NCBI GenBank assembly: GCA_022865305.1
Contig: JALHSP010000020.1
Coordinates: 1-64,000, forward strand
Length of the DNA stretch: 64,000 bases
Direction: 5' to 3'
Source: Bacteroidales bacterium
GTDB taxonomy: Bacteria; Bacteroidota; Bacteroidia; Bacteroidales; VadinHA17
The notes beneath the pieces are model-generated. The model was not told the DNA's origin. It made no database searches and was given only the letters and a program-made list of their open reading frames with translations. The number at the start of each line of letters is the position of its first letter. Positions within the stretch are counted from its first letter, which is position 1. Position numbers and translations under genes: made by a program. Shown here in pieces: positions 19,689-30,345 of this stretch.

Positions 19689-20270
19689 CTATTGTCTCCT
19701 TTTCTTTTTCTTCTCTACCGAAAATCCGAATTTCCCGATCAGCTTTCCGCTTTCATAATACCTGCCATGTGAGTAACAAAGCAGTCCGGCATCATACAAC
19801 CTGAAAATCCCGGTACTTTCATCAAAATATTTTTCATCTGCATTGACTGCTGCAACTTCCGAAATAAACATATGATGAGATCCTAACTCTTTTATCTCCC
19901 TGACAATGCATTCGATATTAACAGGAGACTCCCTAATAAGGGGAGCTTTAACCCTGGTTGCCGGAACAGGAGTAAGATTCATCCAGGCAAATTTATCGTA
20001 CTTACTTCCCGATTTTACACCGCACCAGTCAGTAGCATATGCAAGAGATGTTGTTGTCAGATTTATGACATATTCGCCATTTTTCCTTATGATATTATAG
20101 GAGTGTCTTGATGGCCTTATTGAAATATAACACATGGCAGGTTCTGTACATATTGTACCTGTCCAGGATACTGTAATTATGTTATATTCTGCAGGTTCTG
20201 ATCCGCAGCTTACCATTACTGCAGGTAAAGGATATATCATGGTTCCTGGTTTCCAGATCAGCTTGCTCAT
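19689..20270 (-). CDS. Flavin reductase-like FMN-binding protein
   Basis: The 193-residue protein is a split-barrel flavoprotein of the flavin reductase family: the N-terminal PLPAVMVSCG and NIITVSWTGTICTEP segments and the SYNIIRKNGEYVINL strand are characteristic, with H114-type residues in GSHHMFISEV. Such proteins reduce flavin or act in small oxidoreductases. It ends in a run of basic residues (KKKKRR). It is monocistronic and its partner is unknown. Confidence 0.85.
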   Translation of the reverse strand: MSKLIWKPGTMIYPLPAVMVSCGSEPAEYNIITVSWTGTICTEPAMCYISIRPSRHSYNIIRKNGEYVINLTTTSLAYATDWCGVKSGSKYDKFAWMNLTPVPATRVKAPLIRESPVNIECIVREIKELGSHHMFISEVAAVNADEKYFDESTGIFRLYDAGLLCYSHGRYYESGKLIGKFGFSVEKKKKRRQ

Positions 20271-20324
20271 AGATTTTTTGATTTTGGGATTAAAGATAAT
20301 TTAATCTTTTAATTCGCGGCTTCT

Positions 20325-20423
20325 CCCTAAATCCCTCCCCCAGGAGGGAGGGACTTTAAAATTTACTGGTTTGTACTTCCCCCGCTCTCATGGGAGCGGG
20401 GGACATGAGGGGGTGAGGCGAAA
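20325..20423. repeat. GC-rich hairpin repeat, copy 3
   Basis: Two hairpins lie in tandem: CCCTCCC with GGGAGGG at about 20335-20353, and CCCCCGCTC with GAGCGGGGG at about 20383-20402, followed by ACATGAGGGGGTGAGG. It fills part of the 289-base gap upstream of clpB. Confidence 0.65.
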
Positions 20424-20455
20424 GAATCAAAGAATAATTTAACAGTACGATCCGA

Positions 20456-20503
20456 GGCAGATCTTGCCAGATTGACACGATATCCATGGATTTTGTGCCA
20501 AAA
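20456..20503 (+). promoter_or_regulatory. Clustered inverted motifs upstream of clpB
   Basis: Three overlapping or adjacent motifs lie 57-104 bases before the clpB start: GGCAGATCTTGCC (20456-20468), TTGCCAGATTGACA (20464-20477) and TTTTGTGCCAAAA (20491-20503, near-palindromic). The TTGCCA and TGCCA cores recur. They could be a heat-shock control region, but no CIRCE element (TTAGCACTC) is present. Assignment is by position only. Confidence 0.4.
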
Positions 20504-20559
20504 CGTCCAAATTCCGGCATCGGCAGAAAATTTGATCAGTAATTTGAAAATCTGTTAAA

Positions 20560-23160
20560 ATGAATTTAAACAATTTTACTTTAAAAGCACAGGAATCAAT
20601 CCAGCAGGCTTTTAATATTGCAGGAGCTAAAGGCCATCAGGCGATTGAATGTGCCCATATCCTTAAAGGGATAATGAGTGAAGCAGAGAGTGTTACTGAC
20701 TTTCTTTTCGGGAAAATGGGCGTGGACCCGCGGTCGTTATCCAGGGATATTGACAAGCTGATTGATTCGTACCCGAAAGTATCCGGTGCAGAAGCATATC
20801 TTTCTTCAACAGTATCTGAAGCTATTAGAAAAGCAAATGACCATGCTGCAAGGATGAAAGATAAATTTGTGACATCCGAGCATCTGATTATGGGTATTCT
20901 GGATACCGATGACAAGACTTCACTTATTTTGAAAGATCACGGTGTCGCAATGAAAGCCCTTAACGCTGCCATTGATGAGTTGAGAAAAGGAGCCTCGGTG
21001 GAAAACCAGACATCTGATGATACATTCAATTCGCTGAACAGATATGCCATAAATCTCAACGACAGGGCGCGGTCAGGAAAACTAGATCCGGTTATCGGCA
21101 GAGATGAGGAGATACGCAGAATCCTGCAAATACTGGAACGCCGCACAAAAAATAATCCGCTTATGATCGGTGAGCCAGGTGTCGGGAAAACTGCAATAGC
21201 TGAAGGGATAGCACACAGGATTATAAGGGGAGATGTGCCGGAGGACCTTAAGTCAAAAATAATTTACTCTCTCGACATGGGTGCATTGATAGCCGGCGCC
21301 AAATATAAAGGAGAGTTTGAAGAGAGACTTAAATCGGTTGTAAATGAGGTCATAGCTTCAAATGGTGAAATAGTTCTTTTCATTGATGAGATACATACGC
21401 TGGTAGGTGCCGGTAAATCGGAGGGCGCCATGGATGCTGCCAATATCCTTAAACCGGCACTGGCACGAGGCGAGCTTAGAGCAATTGGTGCTACCACACT
21501 GAATGAATATCAGAAGTATTTTGAGAAAGATAAGGCTCTTGAACGGAGATTCCAGGTTGTAATGGTTGACGAACCGGACAGAGATGACACTGTTTCAATT
21601 CTCCGTGGTATCAGGGAAAAGTATGAAGCGTATCATAAAGTCATAATAAGGGATGAAGCAATAATTGCAGCAGTCGACCTGTCGGCAAGGTATATAACTG
21701 ACAGGTTTCTTCCCGATAAAGCAATTGACCTTATTGATGAAGCTGCTTCGAAACTCAGGCTCGAAATGAATTCTGTACCTGAAGAAATCGATGAAGTGGA
21801 ACGGTCTATTACAAGACTTGAGATAGAAAAAGAAGCAATAAGAAGAGATGGAGATTTGGAAAAAGAGAATAAAATTTCACGCGAACTGGCTGATATTCTA
21901 ACAAGAAGAGATGAACTGAAAGCTGCCTGGAAATCAGAAAAAGAAATGATAGGGAAAGTTCAGGTAAAAAAAGAAGCTGTCGAATCCCTTCGCTTTGAGG
22001 CTGAACAGGCGGAAAGAGCAGGCGACTACGGCAAAGTGGCCGAAATCAGATATGGCCGGATAATTCAGCTTGAAAATGAGATATCTGAACTGAAAGATCA
22101 GATAGAGAAAAAAAGAAGCAAGGGATCGCTTATTCAGGAAGAAGTGAGATCAGAAGACATTGCTGAAATAGTCTCAAAATGGACTGGGATACCAGTTTCA
22201 AGGATGATGGAAAGCGAGAAAGATAAGCTTCTCCGTCTGGAAGATGAGCTCCACAAAAGGGTTGTCGGCCAGGATGAAGCTATTTCGGCTGTTTCGGATG
22301 CTGTCCGCAGGTCAAGAGCGGGATTACAGGATCAGAAAAAGCCGGTAGGATCATTTATTTTTATAGGAACTACAGGCGTTGGGAAAACTGAACTGGCAAG
22401 GGCACTTGCTGAATTCCTGTTCAACAATGAGAACCTTCTGACCCGTATTGATATGTCAGAATACCAGGAAAGACATTCGGTTTCCAGGCTTATCGGTGCA
22501 CCTCCAGGATACATCGGGTACGAGGAGGGAGGCCAGTTGACCGAAGCTGTCCGGCATAAACCATATTCAGTAGTTCTTCTTGATGAAATTGAAAAAGCAC
22601 ACCCCGACCTGTTTAATCTGCTTCTGCAGGTCCTCGACGATGGAAGGCTTACTGATAACAAGGGACGTACCGTGAACTTCAGAAACGTAATAATCATTAT
22701 GACTTCAAACCTTGGTTCAGACATAATCAGGGACAGAATGGAAAAATGGAAAAACAATATGCCTGTGAAGGAAGAAGAACTTCTTCGTAAAGAAATATTC
22801 ATGCTTCTCAGGAAATCACTCCGGCCTGAATTTCTTAACAGAGTCGATGAAATTGTTATGTTCAAACCTCTCAATATTGAACAGATAAAAGAAATAGTTA
22901 AAATGCAGCTTAAGGGTGTAAAGCAAATTCTGGGGAATTATAATATGGAGCTTAAGGTCACCGATAATGCAATTAACTGGCTTACTGAGCGGGGATTTGA
23001 TCCACAGTCAGGTGCCAGACCTGTCAAACGATTGATTCAGAAAGAGATAATAAATGAATTATCAAAAGAGATCATTGCGGGCAAAATTATGAAAGAGGCT
23101 GAAATCTTAATCGATACTGAAGGCGACCATCTGATTTTCAGTTCAGGGAGAAAAAAATAA
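20560..23160 (+). CDS. clpB: ATP-dependent disaggregase ClpB
   Basis: The 866-residue protein is a full-length ClpB: a double N-terminal Clp domain (1 to about 145), AAA1 with Walker A GEPGVGKT, a long coiled-coil M-domain (about 400-530), AAA2 with GTTGVGKT, and the C-terminal D2-small domain. It threads aggregated proteins together with DnaK. The M-domain separates it from ClpA and ClpC. It stands alone and is convergent with the STAS gene, only four bases apart. Confidence 0.97.
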   Translation: MNLNNFTLKAQESIQQAFNIAGAKGHQAIECAHILKGIMSEAESVTDFLFGKMGVDPRSLSRDIDKLIDSYPKVSGAEAYLSSTVSEAIRKANDHAARMKDKFVTSEHLIMGILDTDDKTSLILKDHGVAMKALNAAIDELRKGASVENQTSDDTFNSLNRYAINLNDRARSGKLDPVIGRDEEIRRILQILERRTKNNPLMIGEPGVGKTAIAEGIAHRIIRGDVPEDLKSKIIYSLDMGALIAGAKYKGEFEERLKSVVNEVIASNGEIVLFIDEIHTLVGAGKSEGAMDAANILKPALARGELRAIGATTLNEYQKYFEKDKALERRFQVVMVDEPDRDDTVSILRGIREKYEAYHKVIIRDEAIIAAVDLSARYITDRFLPDKAIDLIDEAASKLRLEMNSVPEEIDEVERSITRLEIEKEAIRRDGDLEKENKISRELADILTRRDELKAAWKSEKEMIGKVQVKKEAVESLRFEAEQAERAGDYGKVAEIRYGRIIQLENEISELKDQIEKKRSKGSLIQEEVRSEDIAEIVSKWTGIPVSRMMESEKDKLLRLEDELHKRVVGQDEAISAVSDAVRRSRAGLQDQKKPVGSFIFIGTTGVGKTELARALAEFLFNNENLLTRIDMSEYQERHSVSRLIGAPPGYIGYEEGGQLTEAVRHKPYSVVLLDEIEKAHPDLFNLLLQVLDDGRLTDNKGRTVNFRNVIIIMTSNLGSDIIRDRMEKWKNNMPVKEEELLRKEIFMLLRKSLRPEFLNRVDEIVMFKPLNIEQIKEIVKMQLKGVKQILGNYNMELKVTDNAINWLTERGFDPQSGARPVKRLIQKEIINELSKEIIAGKIMKEAEILIDTEGDHLIFSSGRKK

Positions 23161-23164
23161 TTTA

Positions 23165-23500
23165 CTATCGAAGCGAACCTATACATACTTCAAGGTCATG
23201 GTATATTTCAAAGACAGTATGAAGATGAAGTGTCTGAAATAATTCCATGACACGAGGCTCTGGATTGGCAAACTTCAGGATGCTGTAACTGTTTTTGGCA
23301 GTTCTTAGTATTGAAAGAAAACAACTAAATCCTGAACTGTCGATATATTCAACTCCGCTGAGATTTATAATAACCTTTGAAAATGAATTTTCGAATACTT
23401 TGTTGATTTCTTCCCTGATTTCATCAGTAATCAGTGCATCGATTTTATCAACAGAAAAGGATATTATGTCTATTTTATCTTTTCTTTCAATTTTGATCAT
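23165..23500 (-). CDS. STAS-domain protein (anti-sigma antagonist type)
   Basis: The 111-residue single STAS domain carries the loop YIDSSGFSCF, where the second serine would be phosphorylated. It follows the Hpt gene by 11 bases, so the two are probably translated from one message. It is distinct in sequence from the STAS protein at 8947. The partner kinase is not in the window. Confidence 0.83.
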   Translation of the reverse strand: MIKIERKDKIDIISFSVDKIDALITDEIREEINKVFENSFSKVIINLSGVEYIDSSGFSCFLSILRTAKNSYSILKFANPEPRVMELFQTLHLHTVFEIYHDLEVCIGSLR

Positions 23501-23511
23501 TCAATACTGTA

Positions 23512-23862
23512 TTACCTGTTATTGACCAGATCATCAAGTTCTTTAACGGCCGCTTCAGTGTCATCACTGAATCTTGAAACATACGATTCATATAACTCTG
23601 AGTTCTTCCCTTCTCTTGCCTCTAATTCAAATGTTTTCAGCATTTCTGCCAGATCATTCATTCCCATAATTGCCACCGATGATTTTGCTTTGTGGGCAAG
23701 CATCCCAAGCGATGAATAATTTTTGTCAGCCAGAAGAGTTCTCATTTCATTATACATTTCAACAACCTGTTCCATGAACATGCTGACTATCTCATTTATT
23801 ATTTCATGGTCACCTCCGGATACCGAATCCAGGTATTCAGTGTTAATGAATTTATAATCCAT
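23512..23862 (-). CDS. Hpt (histidine phosphotransfer) domain protein
   Basis: The 116-residue, all-helical product carries the Hpt signature LAHKAKSSVAIMGM, with the phosphorylatable histidine at about residue 53. It would relay phosphate between a hybrid histidine kinase and a response regulator, neither of which is nearby. Its link with a STAS protein suggests crosstalk between two-component and partner-switch signalling. Confidence 0.85.
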   Translation of the reverse strand: MDYKFINTEYLDSVSGGDHEIINEIVSMFMEQVVEMYNEMRTLLADKNYSSLGMLAHKAKSSVAIMGMNDLAEMLKTFELEAREGKNSELYESYVSRFSDDTEAAVKELDDLVNNR

Positions 23863-24021
23863 AACTTAAGGACTTGTAAAATCTGTTCTACGGTTGCAAA
23901 GAATAAAAACAAATATAATAATTTTTTATTTTTTGAAAATGGGAGTTTTTAACAGGAGACTGGGAACAGTTTTGTAAAAGGAAAATAAGTGCTACTTTTA
24001 ACAGTAGAAAAATCAGATATT

Positions 24022-26103
24022 ATGAAATACTGTTTTCAAATAGGTTTGATATTACTTATCTTTATCTCAGACCTTCTCGCACAAACGGATATCAATATCA
24101 GCAAGAAGGATTTTATGACAGATAAACAGGGTTTTAAGGAAGCCTGGAGACATCTGCTTAATGGTGATGATTATTTTAAAGCAAAAGGTGTCTTTTATGG
24201 TTATGCATTTGAAGAGTATTTAAAAGCCTCCACCTATAACAGGCTGAATCCTGAATTAAATTACAAAATTGGTTTAGCTGCACTGTTTTCAGACAATAAG
24301 GAGAAAGCAGCTGAATATCTTCTCAGGGCTTTTACATTAAAAAATGAAGTATCGGATGATATTTTGCTTTTTGCAGGTCGCGCACTTCAATATACCGGCC
24401 AATATATTGAAGCTATTGAAAAGCTTGATGGATACCTGGATAAATCCAATACAAAATCTGATAAAAACATTGCAGAAGCAAAAAAATATCTTGAAGAATG
24501 CATCTCAGCGCTTGTTATGGTAAAAGACACTGTTGGTAAAATCGAAATCAAAAATGCCGGTTCGAACATTAACTCAAATGCAGATGATTATTCAGAGCTG
24601 ATCTCAGTTGATGGTAAAACAATGTTTTTTGCATCAAGACGTGAATTGGCACGGTGGAGCACTTACTACGAAGACACTAAATTTGATGAAAATATTTTTA
24701 TTTCCGGATTTTTAAACAGTAGCTGGGAATTAGCAGTTTCTGCAGGCAAGAAACTGAATACAAAATATTGTGAAGCACCACTTTATCTTAATAATACAGG
24801 TGATAAGCTGTATGTTTATACAGGTTATGAAAGAGGGGGAGATATAAAAGTATCGGAAAAGAAAAACAGAGAATGGAAAGCTCCGAAACCGGTTAAGTTC
24901 AAAATTAATACTGCAGGATCGGAAACTTCATTCACTTTTGCGCCTTCCGGCGATCAGGTATGGTTTGTATCTGATAAAAGAAAACCTAGCATCGGTGGGA
25001 AAGATATTTACTTCTCAAGGAGAATAGATCAGCGTAAATGGACTAAACCTGCAAATGTCGGTTCATCAATAAACTCTGCCTATGATGAGGAATCAGTAAG
25101 GTTTTCCAGGAACGGAGATACTCTGTGGTTCGGATCAATGGGTCATAATACGATTGGAGGTTTTGATATATTTTACTCAGTCAGGAATCAAGACGGACAA
25201 TGGAGTCAGGCAGTAAATTGCGGGAATAGTGTAAATACTCCCTGGGATGAATTGTTTTATTTTCCTTCACCTGTTGACGACAGCTCTTTCTATTTTGTAT
25301 CGAACCGTAGCGGAAGCCTTGGGGGACTCGATATTTATCATGGGCGAATCCTTCCTCCTGAACCTGTTATTGTACCTGTTATCCCACCAAAACCAGATAC
25401 GGTAATTATAAGGGATACTATTATTATTGTAAAGGAAATACCTCAACCTCCGATTGTGGTACCTGAACCGCCACAGGAAGTGGTCTTATATGTGATTGGA
25501 AAGATTAAAGATTCTGAAACCAATGGACCGATACTGGCAAAAATTGATCTGATCGACCTTTCCTCAGATATGGTGATTTCTACCACAGCAAGCTCTGATG
25601 TAGATGGGAGTTACAGGCTGAAGCTGCCTGCAAAAAAATCTTATATGATTGATATCCGGGGAAGCGGATACCTTTCAGATATGAAACGAATAAATATCAC
25701 TGAAACATATAAGGAAGAAGTATACAATCTTGATGTTTCGCTGATTAAGGTAAAAGTTGGTAAAAAAGTCGTTCTAAACAACATTCTCTTTGAAACAGGC
25801 AAATCGATTCTTACCACCGCTTCATTTGTGGAACTCGATCGTTTGTTAAACATTCTTCAGGATGAGCCACTGATGAAGATTGAAATATCCGGACACACTG
25901 ATATTACCGGAAGCCTGGCTTTAAATAATAAGCTGTCTGAAGATCGTGCAAGAGCAGTTGTGGAATACCTTGTGCAAAAAGGAATAGACAGGTCGCGTCT
26001 CGAATTTAAAGGATTTGGTCCCACTCAGCCAATTGCAGATAATGCAACATCTGCAGGAAGGACTAAAAACAGGAGAGTTGAATTTAAAATCCTTGAATTC
26101 TGA
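24022..26103 (+). CDS. OmpA-family outer membrane protein with WD40-like (PD40) repeats
   Basis: From the ATG at 24022 the 693-residue product has a signal peptide (MKYCFQIGLILLIF to about LLAQ), TPR-like helices (about 40-165), PD40 beta-propeller repeats with SDKRKPSIGGKDIYFSRR and SNRSGSLGGLDIY motifs (about 185-435), a Pro-rich linker, a carboxypeptidase-regulatory-like domain (about 485-570) and a C-terminal OmpA peptidoglycan-binding domain (about 585-693, with GHTDITG and NRRVEF). An upstream GTG at 23989 would add 11 residues before the signal and is unlikely. Related proteins lie in gliding/type IX-linked loci, but no such neighbours are here. Confidence 0.9.
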   Translation: MKYCFQIGLILLIFISDLLAQTDINISKKDFMTDKQGFKEAWRHLLNGDDYFKAKGVFYGYAFEEYLKASTYNRLNPELNYKIGLAALFSDNKEKAAEYLLRAFTLKNEVSDDILLFAGRALQYTGQYIEAIEKLDGYLDKSNTKSDKNIAEAKKYLEECISALVMVKDTVGKIEIKNAGSNINSNADDYSELISVDGKTMFFASRRELARWSTYYEDTKFDENIFISGFLNSSWELAVSAGKKLNTKYCEAPLYLNNTGDKLYVYTGYERGGDIKVSEKKNREWKAPKPVKFKINTAGSETSFTFAPSGDQVWFVSDKRKPSIGGKDIYFSRRIDQRKWTKPANVGSSINSAYDEESVRFSRNGDTLWFGSMGHNTIGGFDIFYSVRNQDGQWSQAVNCGNSVNTPWDELFYFPSPVDDSSFYFVSNRSGSLGGLDIYHGRILPPEPVIVPVIPPKPDTVIIRDTIIIVKEIPQPPIVVPEPPQEVVLYVIGKIKDSETNGPILAKIDLIDLSSDMVISTTASSDVDGSYRLKLPAKKSYMIDIRGSGYLSDMKRINITETYKEEVYNLDVSLIKVKVGKKVVLNNILFETGKSILTTASFVELDRLLNILQDEPLMKIEISGHTDITGSLALNNKLSEDRARAVVEYLVQKGIDRSRLEFKGFGPTQPIADNATSAGRTKNRRVEFKILEF

Positions 26104-26194
26104 TTATCGTCAATCTTTTTATCTCCTGTCTTTGCTTTCTTTGCTTTCTTTGCAGATAGCTTTGCAGGTAATATTTAATTAAAATCAAACATTA

Positions 26195-27298
26195 ATGAAG
26201 AATACTCCTTTTACTGAATTTCACCTGAAAGCAGGTGCCAGAATGGTTCCTTTTGCCGGTTATAATATGCCTGTGGAATATACTGGAATAAACGAGGAAC
26301 ATATTACTGTACGCGAGAGAGTCGGTGTTTTCGATGTTTCTCATATGGGAGAATTCTGGGTTACCGGTCCGGCTGCACTTAAATTTCTTCAGTATATAAC
26401 CTCCAACGATGTTTCTGTGCTCTTTGATGGTAAGATCCAGTATTCATGTCTCCCAAACGGGAAAGGCGGTATTGTTGATGACCTTCTTGTTTACAGATTC
26501 AACAAGGAAAAATACCTGCTTGTTGTGAATGCTGCAAATATCGAAAAAGACTGGAATTGGTGCGTAAAAAATGCTGGAAAATTTGCTATCAGGCCAGGGA
26601 AAGAGCTGGTTAATGCTTCAGATGAAATTGCCCAGCTTGCTGTTCAGGGACCGCTGGCTCTAAAAGCTATGCAGAAGCTGACAAAAACACCGGTGACCGA
26701 CATGGAGTACTATACATTTAAAGAAATTACTTTTGCAGGTATAGAAAACGTATTATTCTCTACAACCGGTTATACGGGTGCGGGAGGCTGTGAGATATAT
26801 GTGAAAAATGAAGATGGTCCAAAGCTATGGAATGCAGTTTTTGAAGCAGGCAAAGAATTTAATATCAAGCCAATAGGATTAGGTGCCCGTGATACACTAA
26901 GACTTGAAATGGGATATTGTCTTTATGGCAATGATATAAATGACCAGACATCCGCAATAGAAGCAGGGCTGGGCTGGATTATAAAGTTTACTGATTCAAA
27001 GGATTTTATAGACAAGGAGCTTTTGCTGAAACAGAAAAATGAAGGTGTCGAAAAAAGACTGAAAGGATTTGTTATGATTGACCGGGGCATTCCCAGACAG
27101 CATTATGAAGTTGTGGATGCAAATGGTAATATACTCGGTGAGGTAACCTCAGGCACGATGTCGCCAATGCTAAAACAAGGTATAGGGATGGCATATCTTA
27201 CTAAAGGATTCTGGAAACCTGATACCGAAATATTTATTCGTATAAGGAATAAAGACCTGAAAGCAAAGGTTGTGAATCTTCCTTTTTATAATAAATAA
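26195..27298 (+). CDS. gcvT: Aminomethyltransferase, glycine cleavage T protein
   Basis: The 367-residue protein transfers the methylene group of the lipoyl-bound intermediate to tetrahydrofolate in glycine cleavage. The N-terminus [13 protein letters not shown], the segment FDVSHMGE, the folate site [11 protein letters not shown] and the C-terminal [12 protein letters not shown] are all present, and the length is typical. gcvH and gcvP are not in the window. No glycine riboswitch was seen upstream. Confidence 0.95.
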   Translation: MKNTPFTEFHLKAGARMVPFAGYNMPVEYTGINEEHITVRERVGVFDVSHMGEFWVTGPAALKFLQYITSNDVSVLFDGKIQYSCLPNGKGGIVDDLLVYRFNKEKYLLVVNAANIEKDWNWCVKNAGKFAIRPGKELVNASDEIAQLAVQGPLALKAMQKLTKTPVTDMEYYTFKEITFAGIENVLFSTTGYTGAGGCEIYVKNEDGPKLWNAVFEAGKEFNIKPIGLGARDTLRLEMGYCLYGNDINDQTSAIEAGLGWIIKFTDSKDFIDKELLLKQKNEGVEKRLKGFVMIDRGIPRQHYEVVDANGNILGEVTSGTMSPMLKQGIGMAYLTKGFWKPDTEIFIRIRNKDLKAKVVNLPFYNK

Positions 27299-27299
27299 A

Positions 27300-27445
27300 G
27301 GCGCAGAGACGCAAAGGCATAAAGGTGTAAAGGTAAAAATTCCCCCTATGAAGGGGGTTAGGGGGATGTAAGGAGTGGTGCAAGGGCGCAAGGGTAAACG
27401 GTACAACGGTACAACGGTACAAAGGTACAATGGCACTACGGTACT
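27300..27445. repeat. Octamer repeat array interrupted by a GC-rich hairpin element
   Basis: Degenerate 8-base units with a conserved AAGG or ACGG core run from 27300 to 27339 (for example GGCATAAA, GGTGTAAA) and again from about 27369 to 27445, ending in ACGGTACA three times, then AAGGTACA, ATGGCACT and ACGGTACT (27398-27445). Between the two parts, 27340-27368 is a GC-rich element (CCCCCTATGAAGGGGG then TTAGGGGGATG) of the kind seen at five other sites. Confidence 0.8.
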
Positions 27446-27495
27446 AAAGCAGTAAAACTTTAAAACCTGCATAACTACAACATCAAAAAACTCTG

Positions 27496-28218
27496 ATGGG
27501 AAAAAGAAAGCTTGAGACATGTTTTTCACCTGCTTTGTATGAGGTTGATCAGCATGCAGGATCGATAGTGGTTATCATCGATATTCTGCGTGCCACATCT
27601 GCGATATGCACTGCATTCGAAAACGGCGTTGTTTCAATTATCCCCGTTGCTGGTGTTGCTGAAGCAAAGGAATATAAAAGCCGAGGCTTCCCTGTTGCTG
27701 CAGAGCGTGATGGATTTATTCTTGATTTTGCTGATTTTGGCAATTCCCCGTTCAATTTTACACGTGAAAAAGTTGAGGGCAAAACAATTGTTTACAGTAC
27801 AACAAACGGGACAGGCATAATAAATATGGCTTCCTCCGCATATAAAATTGTTGTAGGTTCTTTTTTAAATATCAGCGCACTGGCAACATGGTTGATCAGC
27901 CAGGAGAAAGATACTGTTCTGTTCTGTGCGGGATGGAAAAACCGGTTTAATTTAGAGGATACCATCTGTGCTGGTGCAATTGCTGAAAAGCTTATAGCAA
28001 CCTCATTATATTCAACTATATGTGATTCAACTCTTGCAGCGTTGGATCTCTGGTCACTTGCAAAACATGACCTCAATCGTTATATTGACAAGGTTGCTCA
28101 GAGAACCAGGTTGCGCGATAAAGGTCTCGACGACTGCATTGACTTCTGCCTGACCGCGGATTTTACAGATAAGATACCTGTAATTAAAAATGGAGTTCTT
28201 GTTGATAATATTTTATAA
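27496..28218 (+). CDS. comB: 2-phosphosulfolactate phosphatase
   Basis: The 240-residue product matches the ComB family: an acidic N-terminal site in VVIIDILRATS, then VAAERDG, FGNSPFNF and STTNGTG. ComB removes phosphate from 2-phosphosulfolactate, a step known from coenzyme M synthesis in methanogens. Bacteroidota do not make coenzyme M, so the bacterial role is open (sulfolactate or other sulfonates). It is 104 bases before serC on the same strand. Confidence 0.88.
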   Translation: MGKRKLETCFSPALYEVDQHAGSIVVIIDILRATSAICTAFENGVVSIIPVAGVAEAKEYKSRGFPVAAERDGFILDFADFGNSPFNFTREKVEGKTIVYSTTNGTGIINMASSAYKIVVGSFLNISALATWLISQEKDTVLFCAGWKNRFNLEDTICAGAIAEKLIATSLYSTICDSTLAALDLWSLAKHDLNRYIDKVAQRTRLRDKGLDDCIDFCLTADFTDKIPVIKNGVLVDNIL

Positions 28219-28322
28219 AAATATCATTTTAGTGTTAATTAATTAACAATAACGGCTTATTATTTATATATTTTTGTAAAGAACGAAAACCTGATTTATT
28301 AATCATTAATTATATTCTCGTC

Positions 28323-29393
28323 ATGAAAAAACACAACTTTTATGCAGGGCCTTCAATTCTGCCTCAATTTACTATTGATAAGAGTATTGAAGGAATAAAG
28401 GATTTTGCAGGTTCTGGATTATCTGTCCTTGAGATCTCTCATCGCAGTAAAGAATTTATTGCATGCATGAACGATGCAATTGCTCTATGTAAGGAATTGC
28501 TTGATATACCTGCCGGTTATCAGGTTATTTTTCTTGGTGGTGGTGCCAGCTTGCAGTTTGCAATGGTGCCGATGAACCTGATGAATAAAAAATCTGCTTA
28601 TCTGGTTACAGGTGAGTGGGCTACAAAGGCATTTAAAGAAGCAAAAATCTTTGGTGAAGCTGTAGAGGTTGCCACTTCCAAAGACAAGAATTTCAACTAT
28701 ATTCCGAAAAATTACACTGTTCCCTCAGATGCTGATTATTTTCATATTACAACAAACAATACAATATTTGGCACTGAACTAAAAAAGGATCCTGATGTCA
28801 AAATACCTCTGGTTGCAGATATGTCGTCCGATATTTTCAGTCGTCCTGTTGATGTATCAAAATATGCTATTATTTATGCCGGAGCCCAGAAAAACCTTGC
28901 TCCTGCGGGTGTTACATTAATTATTGTAAAGGAGGATGTACTTGGAAAAGTCACCCGTCCGATCCCCACAATGCTTGACTACAGGACGCATATCAAAGCA
29001 GAATCGATGTTCAACACTCCACCTGTATTTACGGTATATGCCGCCCAGCAAACCCTTATATGGTTAAAAGGACTTGGGGGTGTTAAGGTTATACACAAGA
29101 ATAATATTGAAAAAGCAAAATTGCTATACGACGAAATCGACAGGAATAAACTGTTTGTGCCTACAATTAAGGATCAGGAAGACAGATCCATTATGAATAT
29201 ATGCTTTGTTATGGCAGATGAGTATAAAGCGCTTGAACAGCCTTTTGCAGAATTTGCCAAATCCAAAGGTATGGTTGGTATTGCCGGACACCGTTCAGTT
29301 GGAGGTTTCAGGGCTTCCACATATAATGCTCTGCCGAAAGAAAGCGTTCAGGCTCTTGTCGATGTAATGAAAGAATTTGAAAAGAATAACTAA
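28323..29393 (+). CDS. serC: Phosphoserine aminotransferase
   Basis: The 356-residue PLP enzyme makes O-phosphoserine from 3-phosphohydroxypyruvate and glutamate. The lysine that binds PLP is K190 in [12 protein letters not shown], and the N-terminal [10 protein letters not shown] and the phosphate-binding [10 protein letters not shown] near the C-terminus are conserved. A possible -7 element TATTTTTG lies at 28269-28276. It is 13 bases before the serA gene. Confidence 0.96.
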   Translation: MKKHNFYAGPSILPQFTIDKSIEGIKDFAGSGLSVLEISHRSKEFIACMNDAIALCKELLDIPAGYQVIFLGGGASLQFAMVPMNLMNKKSAYLVTGEWATKAFKEAKIFGEAVEVATSKDKNFNYIPKNYTVPSDADYFHITTNNTIFGTELKKDPDVKIPLVADMSSDIFSRPVDVSKYAIIYAGAQKNLAPAGVTLIIVKEDVLGKVTRPIPTMLDYRTHIKAESMFNTPPVFTVYAAQQTLIWLKGLGGVKVIHKNNIEKAKLLYDEIDRNKLFVPTIKDQEDRSIMNICFVMADEYKALEQPFAEFAKSKGMVGIAGHRSVGGFRASTYNALPKESVQALVDVMKEFEKNN

Positions 29394-29406
29394 AAATATA
29401 TAAGAT

Positions 29407-30327
29407 ATGAAAGTTCTTGTCGCAACAGAAAAAGCGTTTGCACCTGTCGCTATTAAACTGATACGAGAGGTGACAGATGCAGCAGGCTACCAGCTTGCCC
29501 TGCTTGAAAACTATAAGGATGTCTCTGAACTGCTGGCAGCAGTAGCAGATGCCGACGCAATGATTGTAAGGAGCGACCTGGTGACTTCACAGGTACTTGA
29601 TGCTGCAAAAAAGCTCAGGATTGTTGTACGTGCCGGTGCAGGTTACGACAACCTTGATCTGCCTGCCTGTACGGCCCACAAAGTAGTGGCAATGAATACA
29701 CCCGGACAGAATTCAAATGCCGTAGCCGAGCTGGCCTTTCAGATGATGCTTTACCAGGCCCGAGGCGGATTCGGCGGGAAATCAGGCACTGAACTCAGAG
29801 GTAAGACTATGGGTTTGCATGCATTTGGAAATGTAGGCAAATATATGGCAGAAATAGCTAAAGGATTCGGGATGAATATCTATGCATTTGATCCTTTTGT
29901 AAATGAGGATGCCATGATAAAATCAGAAGTAAAAGCGTGCAAGAGTGCCGAAGAGTTGTATTCGAAATGCCAGTATGTTTCTTTGCATATTCCTGCCAAT
30001 GATAAAACCAAAAAATCAGTCGGTTATGATCTTCTGAAGACAATGCCCAAAAATGCTGTACTCGTCAATACTGCGAGGAAAGAGGTGATAAATGAGGATG
30101 GGCTTCTTAAAATATTTGAGGAGCGGCCCGATTTCAGGTATCTGTCTGACGTGGAACCGGATTGCAAACCTGTATTTGAGGAAAAATATAAAGGCAGATT
30201 CATATTTACTGCAAAAAAGATGGGAGCACAGACAGAAGAGGCAAATATAAATGCAGGTGTTGCAGCTGCCCGCCAGATTGTCGATTATTTCAAAACAGGA
30301 AACGAAAAATTCAAAGTAAACAAGTAG
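29407..30327 (+). CDS. serA: D-3-phosphoglycerate dehydrogenase (short form)
   Basis: The 306-residue D-2-hydroxyacid dehydrogenase opens the serine pathway. The NAD-binding motif is HAFGNVGKYMAE (variant GxGxxG), with VRAGAGYDNLD before it and VNTARKEVINE after. It lacks the C-terminal ACT domain and the usual HxxE-type C-terminal histidine signature appears changed, as is common in the short Bacteroidota form. Operon position after serC makes the assignment firm despite the wide family. Confidence 0.9.
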   Translation: MKVLVATEKAFAPVAIKLIREVTDAAGYQLALLENYKDVSELLAAVADADAMIVRSDLVTSQVLDAAKKLRIVVRAGAGYDNLDLPACTAHKVVAMNTPGQNSNAVAELAFQMMLYQARGGFGGKSGTELRGKTMGLHAFGNVGKYMAEIAKGFGMNIYAFDPFVNEDAMIKSEVKACKSAEELYSKCQYVSLHIPANDKTKKSVGYDLLKTMPKNAVLVNTARKEVINEDGLLKIFEERPDFRYLSDVEPDCKPVFEEKYKGRFIFTAKKMGAQTEEANINAGVAAARQIVDYFKTGNEKFKVNK

Positions 30328-30345
30328 TACTTAAAAGAATATTTA

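Noticed and set aside
20271-20559. CIRCE element before clpB
   Set aside because: No TTAGCACTC-N9-GAGTGCTAA or close variant was found.
26104-26194. Glycine riboswitch before gcvT
   Set aside because: The leader is short, pyrimidine-rich and has none of the conserved aptamer bases.
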